Part shown: positions 62,648 to 64,000 of the stretch, one piece after another | Layout: each line of letters opens with the position of its first letter | Position numbering within the stretch: the stretch's first letter is position 1 | From: Toxoplasma gondii ME49 | Lineage: Eukaryota > Apicomplexa > Conoidasida > Eucoccidiorida > Sarcocystidae | NCBI RefSeq assembly: GCF_000006565.2 | Contig: NC_031480.1 | Coordinates: forward strand, 2,503,758 to 2,567,757 | DNA: 64,000 nucleotides | Direction of reading: 5' to 3' | Program-made: the position numbers and the translations under genes | Notes under the pieces: model-generated | Databases searched by the model: none | Seen by the model: the letters and a program-made list of their open reading frames with translations, nothing else | Told to the model about the DNA's origin: nothing

Positions 62648-63671
62648 GTTGCCTCCGCTGGAGTTGACGCCTGAGCTTCTCCGGGACTTTTCCAGCCAAT
62701 ACAATCAAAAAGTGGGGGAACGCATGAAACGTGTAGAGAGCATCACCGAACAAATAAAGGCGCTTGAACAAAAGGGAAAGGGAGTCGTTAGGTGTCGCCG
62801 GGCAGATCCACTTCGAACGAGTGCAGCACACGAGTCCGACAAGTCGTGCCCTACCGGCGCAAGTGGGAAGGAACCAGCGACAGCACCCGAGCTGTCCACT
62901 CAGCCCGCGCTGCAGTTCCACCGACAGGTGCCAAGCACAGACTCGACTTTGCAGGTCGCCAGCACGTCACATCTACTCTCGGCCGCGCCCGGTGCTCCGC
63001 CATCCCGTGAGCAGGTTCCTATACTTTCATGGGGTCCAGTCTCGACCACAGACGGGGCCCGGCTGGAGTCCCAATCAGCATTGCCTGCATTGGGGTCTGC
63101 AGGAAGAAGTCACACCACAACAGCAGCGCGCTCGGCACACATCATAGGCCCACCTTGCGTTGCTCCTCCGTCATGCTTGTGGCAGCACCAGGAGACTCCC
63201 GTTCAGCTCGGAAGCACAGAATCCCCCTCGGCGGCTCCGGATCCCTTTCCACAGTATTCACCGTCTGACACGTCGGCGGCATCATATGCCATCCCCTGCC
63301 GGACTGGGGACAGCGGCGAAACCCAATACCCGTCACCCTCGCAATTAGAGCAGCACGCAGCTGCGTGTTCGCCTGGACGATTTGAGCCCGGAAGTGAACT
63401 TCCTGCAGAGCTCTTGGAGTTCATTTTGGATCATTCCACAGCTGCATCGGCTGTCTCTGCGCATACTTCTGCTGTCCTGGAGAAACCAGTTCCCTTACCC
63501 GCTGAGCCGTGGAGCCCAGGGATTGCGTTCCCAAACATTGTTTCTCCATCTGAGCAGCCGTCAACCAGCCATTGGTGGCCCGATCCGCCCTCGAGTTCCT
63601 CCGACAGACGGTTATGGCCTTCTGCACCCTTCGAAGGTAGGCTCTCGTCCCCATGGCCATGGGGATCATAG
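62648..63671 (+). CDS. Putative terminal exon: coiled coil plus long Pro/Ser/Ala-rich tail (cluster member 8)
   Basis: A TGCTCTGTCTGCAG acceptor (pyrimidine-rich, phase 0) leads to LPPLELTPELLRDFSSQYNQ, KVGERMKRVESITEQIKALE and QKGKGVVRCRRADP, then about 285 residues rich in Pro, Ser, Ala, Thr and Gln with no stop until TAG at 63669. An uninterrupted 340-codon frame in moderately GC-rich DNA supports real coding. The donor at 62222 (phase 1) does not match this acceptor (phase 0), so the two probably belong to different genes, or an exon is missing. Function unknown. Confidence 0.5.
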
Positions 63672-64000
63672 TCCGAGGACGAAAAAAGTCATCTGGAAAA
63701 AAACGCACCCGTACCGTTTCGGACTGTCATGGCACGTAGTTTCCTAGAGACGGGTTCCCCATGCACATCCAGCTCACACACGTTTTTTCCTCGGGGAGGT
63801 ACTGAAGGCGCTCAGCATACCGTCTGTCGATAGGGTCTGATGTGACTATGTGCTGGCATATCGACGGAGGAGTTGACATTTTGCATCACTTCCATATGCC
63901 ACATGCTGTGGCGCAACCCTCGCTCGGGAATTGATGAGTAAAACTCACATACCCAACCAACACCGTGAGTCTGGCAAGCGAATGCCAGCAAGACCGAGAA
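63672..64000. other. Right end, no feature seen
   Basis: Only short frames in the last 330 bases. If 62648-63671 is a terminal exon, this would be its 3' UTR. Confidence 0.5.

Overview
The window looks like nuclear DNA of a Toxoplasma-type coccidian (Toxoplasma, Hammondia, Neospora or a close relative). The evidence is: intron-rich genes with GT-AG introns of a few hundred bases; very frequent TGCATGC motifs; (TA)n and (CTAT)n microsatellites in introns and intergenic DNA; protein families carrying long low-complexity insertions; and a nuclear copy of fragmented apicomplexan mitochondrial DNA. No prokaryotic operon structure, CRISPR array, tRNA or insertion sequence was seen.

Layout. (1) From the left edge to 12.45 kb on the + strand is a phosphatidylinositol-phosphate kinase (PIPK) gene. 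Its reading frame is open at the left edge, so its start lies outside. Eleven exons with matching phases give a 1510-residue visible product. Its eighth intron holds a composite mitochondrial insertion: an LSU rRNA fragment (- strand) beside a broken cytochrome b fragment (+ strand). (2) 12.45-16.76 kb is the gap between two convergent genes. It has no convincing gene but is dense in TGCATGC. (3) 16.76-50.45 kb on the - strand is one very large gene of more than 30 exons, the coccidian orthologue of CFAP44 (WD40 half followed by a coiled-coil half). CFAP44 tethers inner dynein arm I1/f to the doublet in motile cilia; in a coccidian its likely site is the male-gamete flagellum. (4) 50.45-64 kb differs in texture: the TA microsatellites stop, TGCATGC becomes rare, and only short, often disrupted coding pieces remain. 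At least eight of them resemble each other: Ser/Asp-rich leaders followed by a roughly 40-residue Arg/Lys-rich helical segment, most on +, one on -. They look like a tandemly expanded, partly decayed gene family that I cannot name. A 163-base run of N lies inside it.

The PIPK and CFAP44 genes have no evident functional link; they are simply convergent neighbours. Exon borders were set by hand from GT/AG and phase. They are firm for the PIPK gene and for roughly two thirds of the CFAP44 exons, approximate elsewhere, and tentative right of 50.5 kb.
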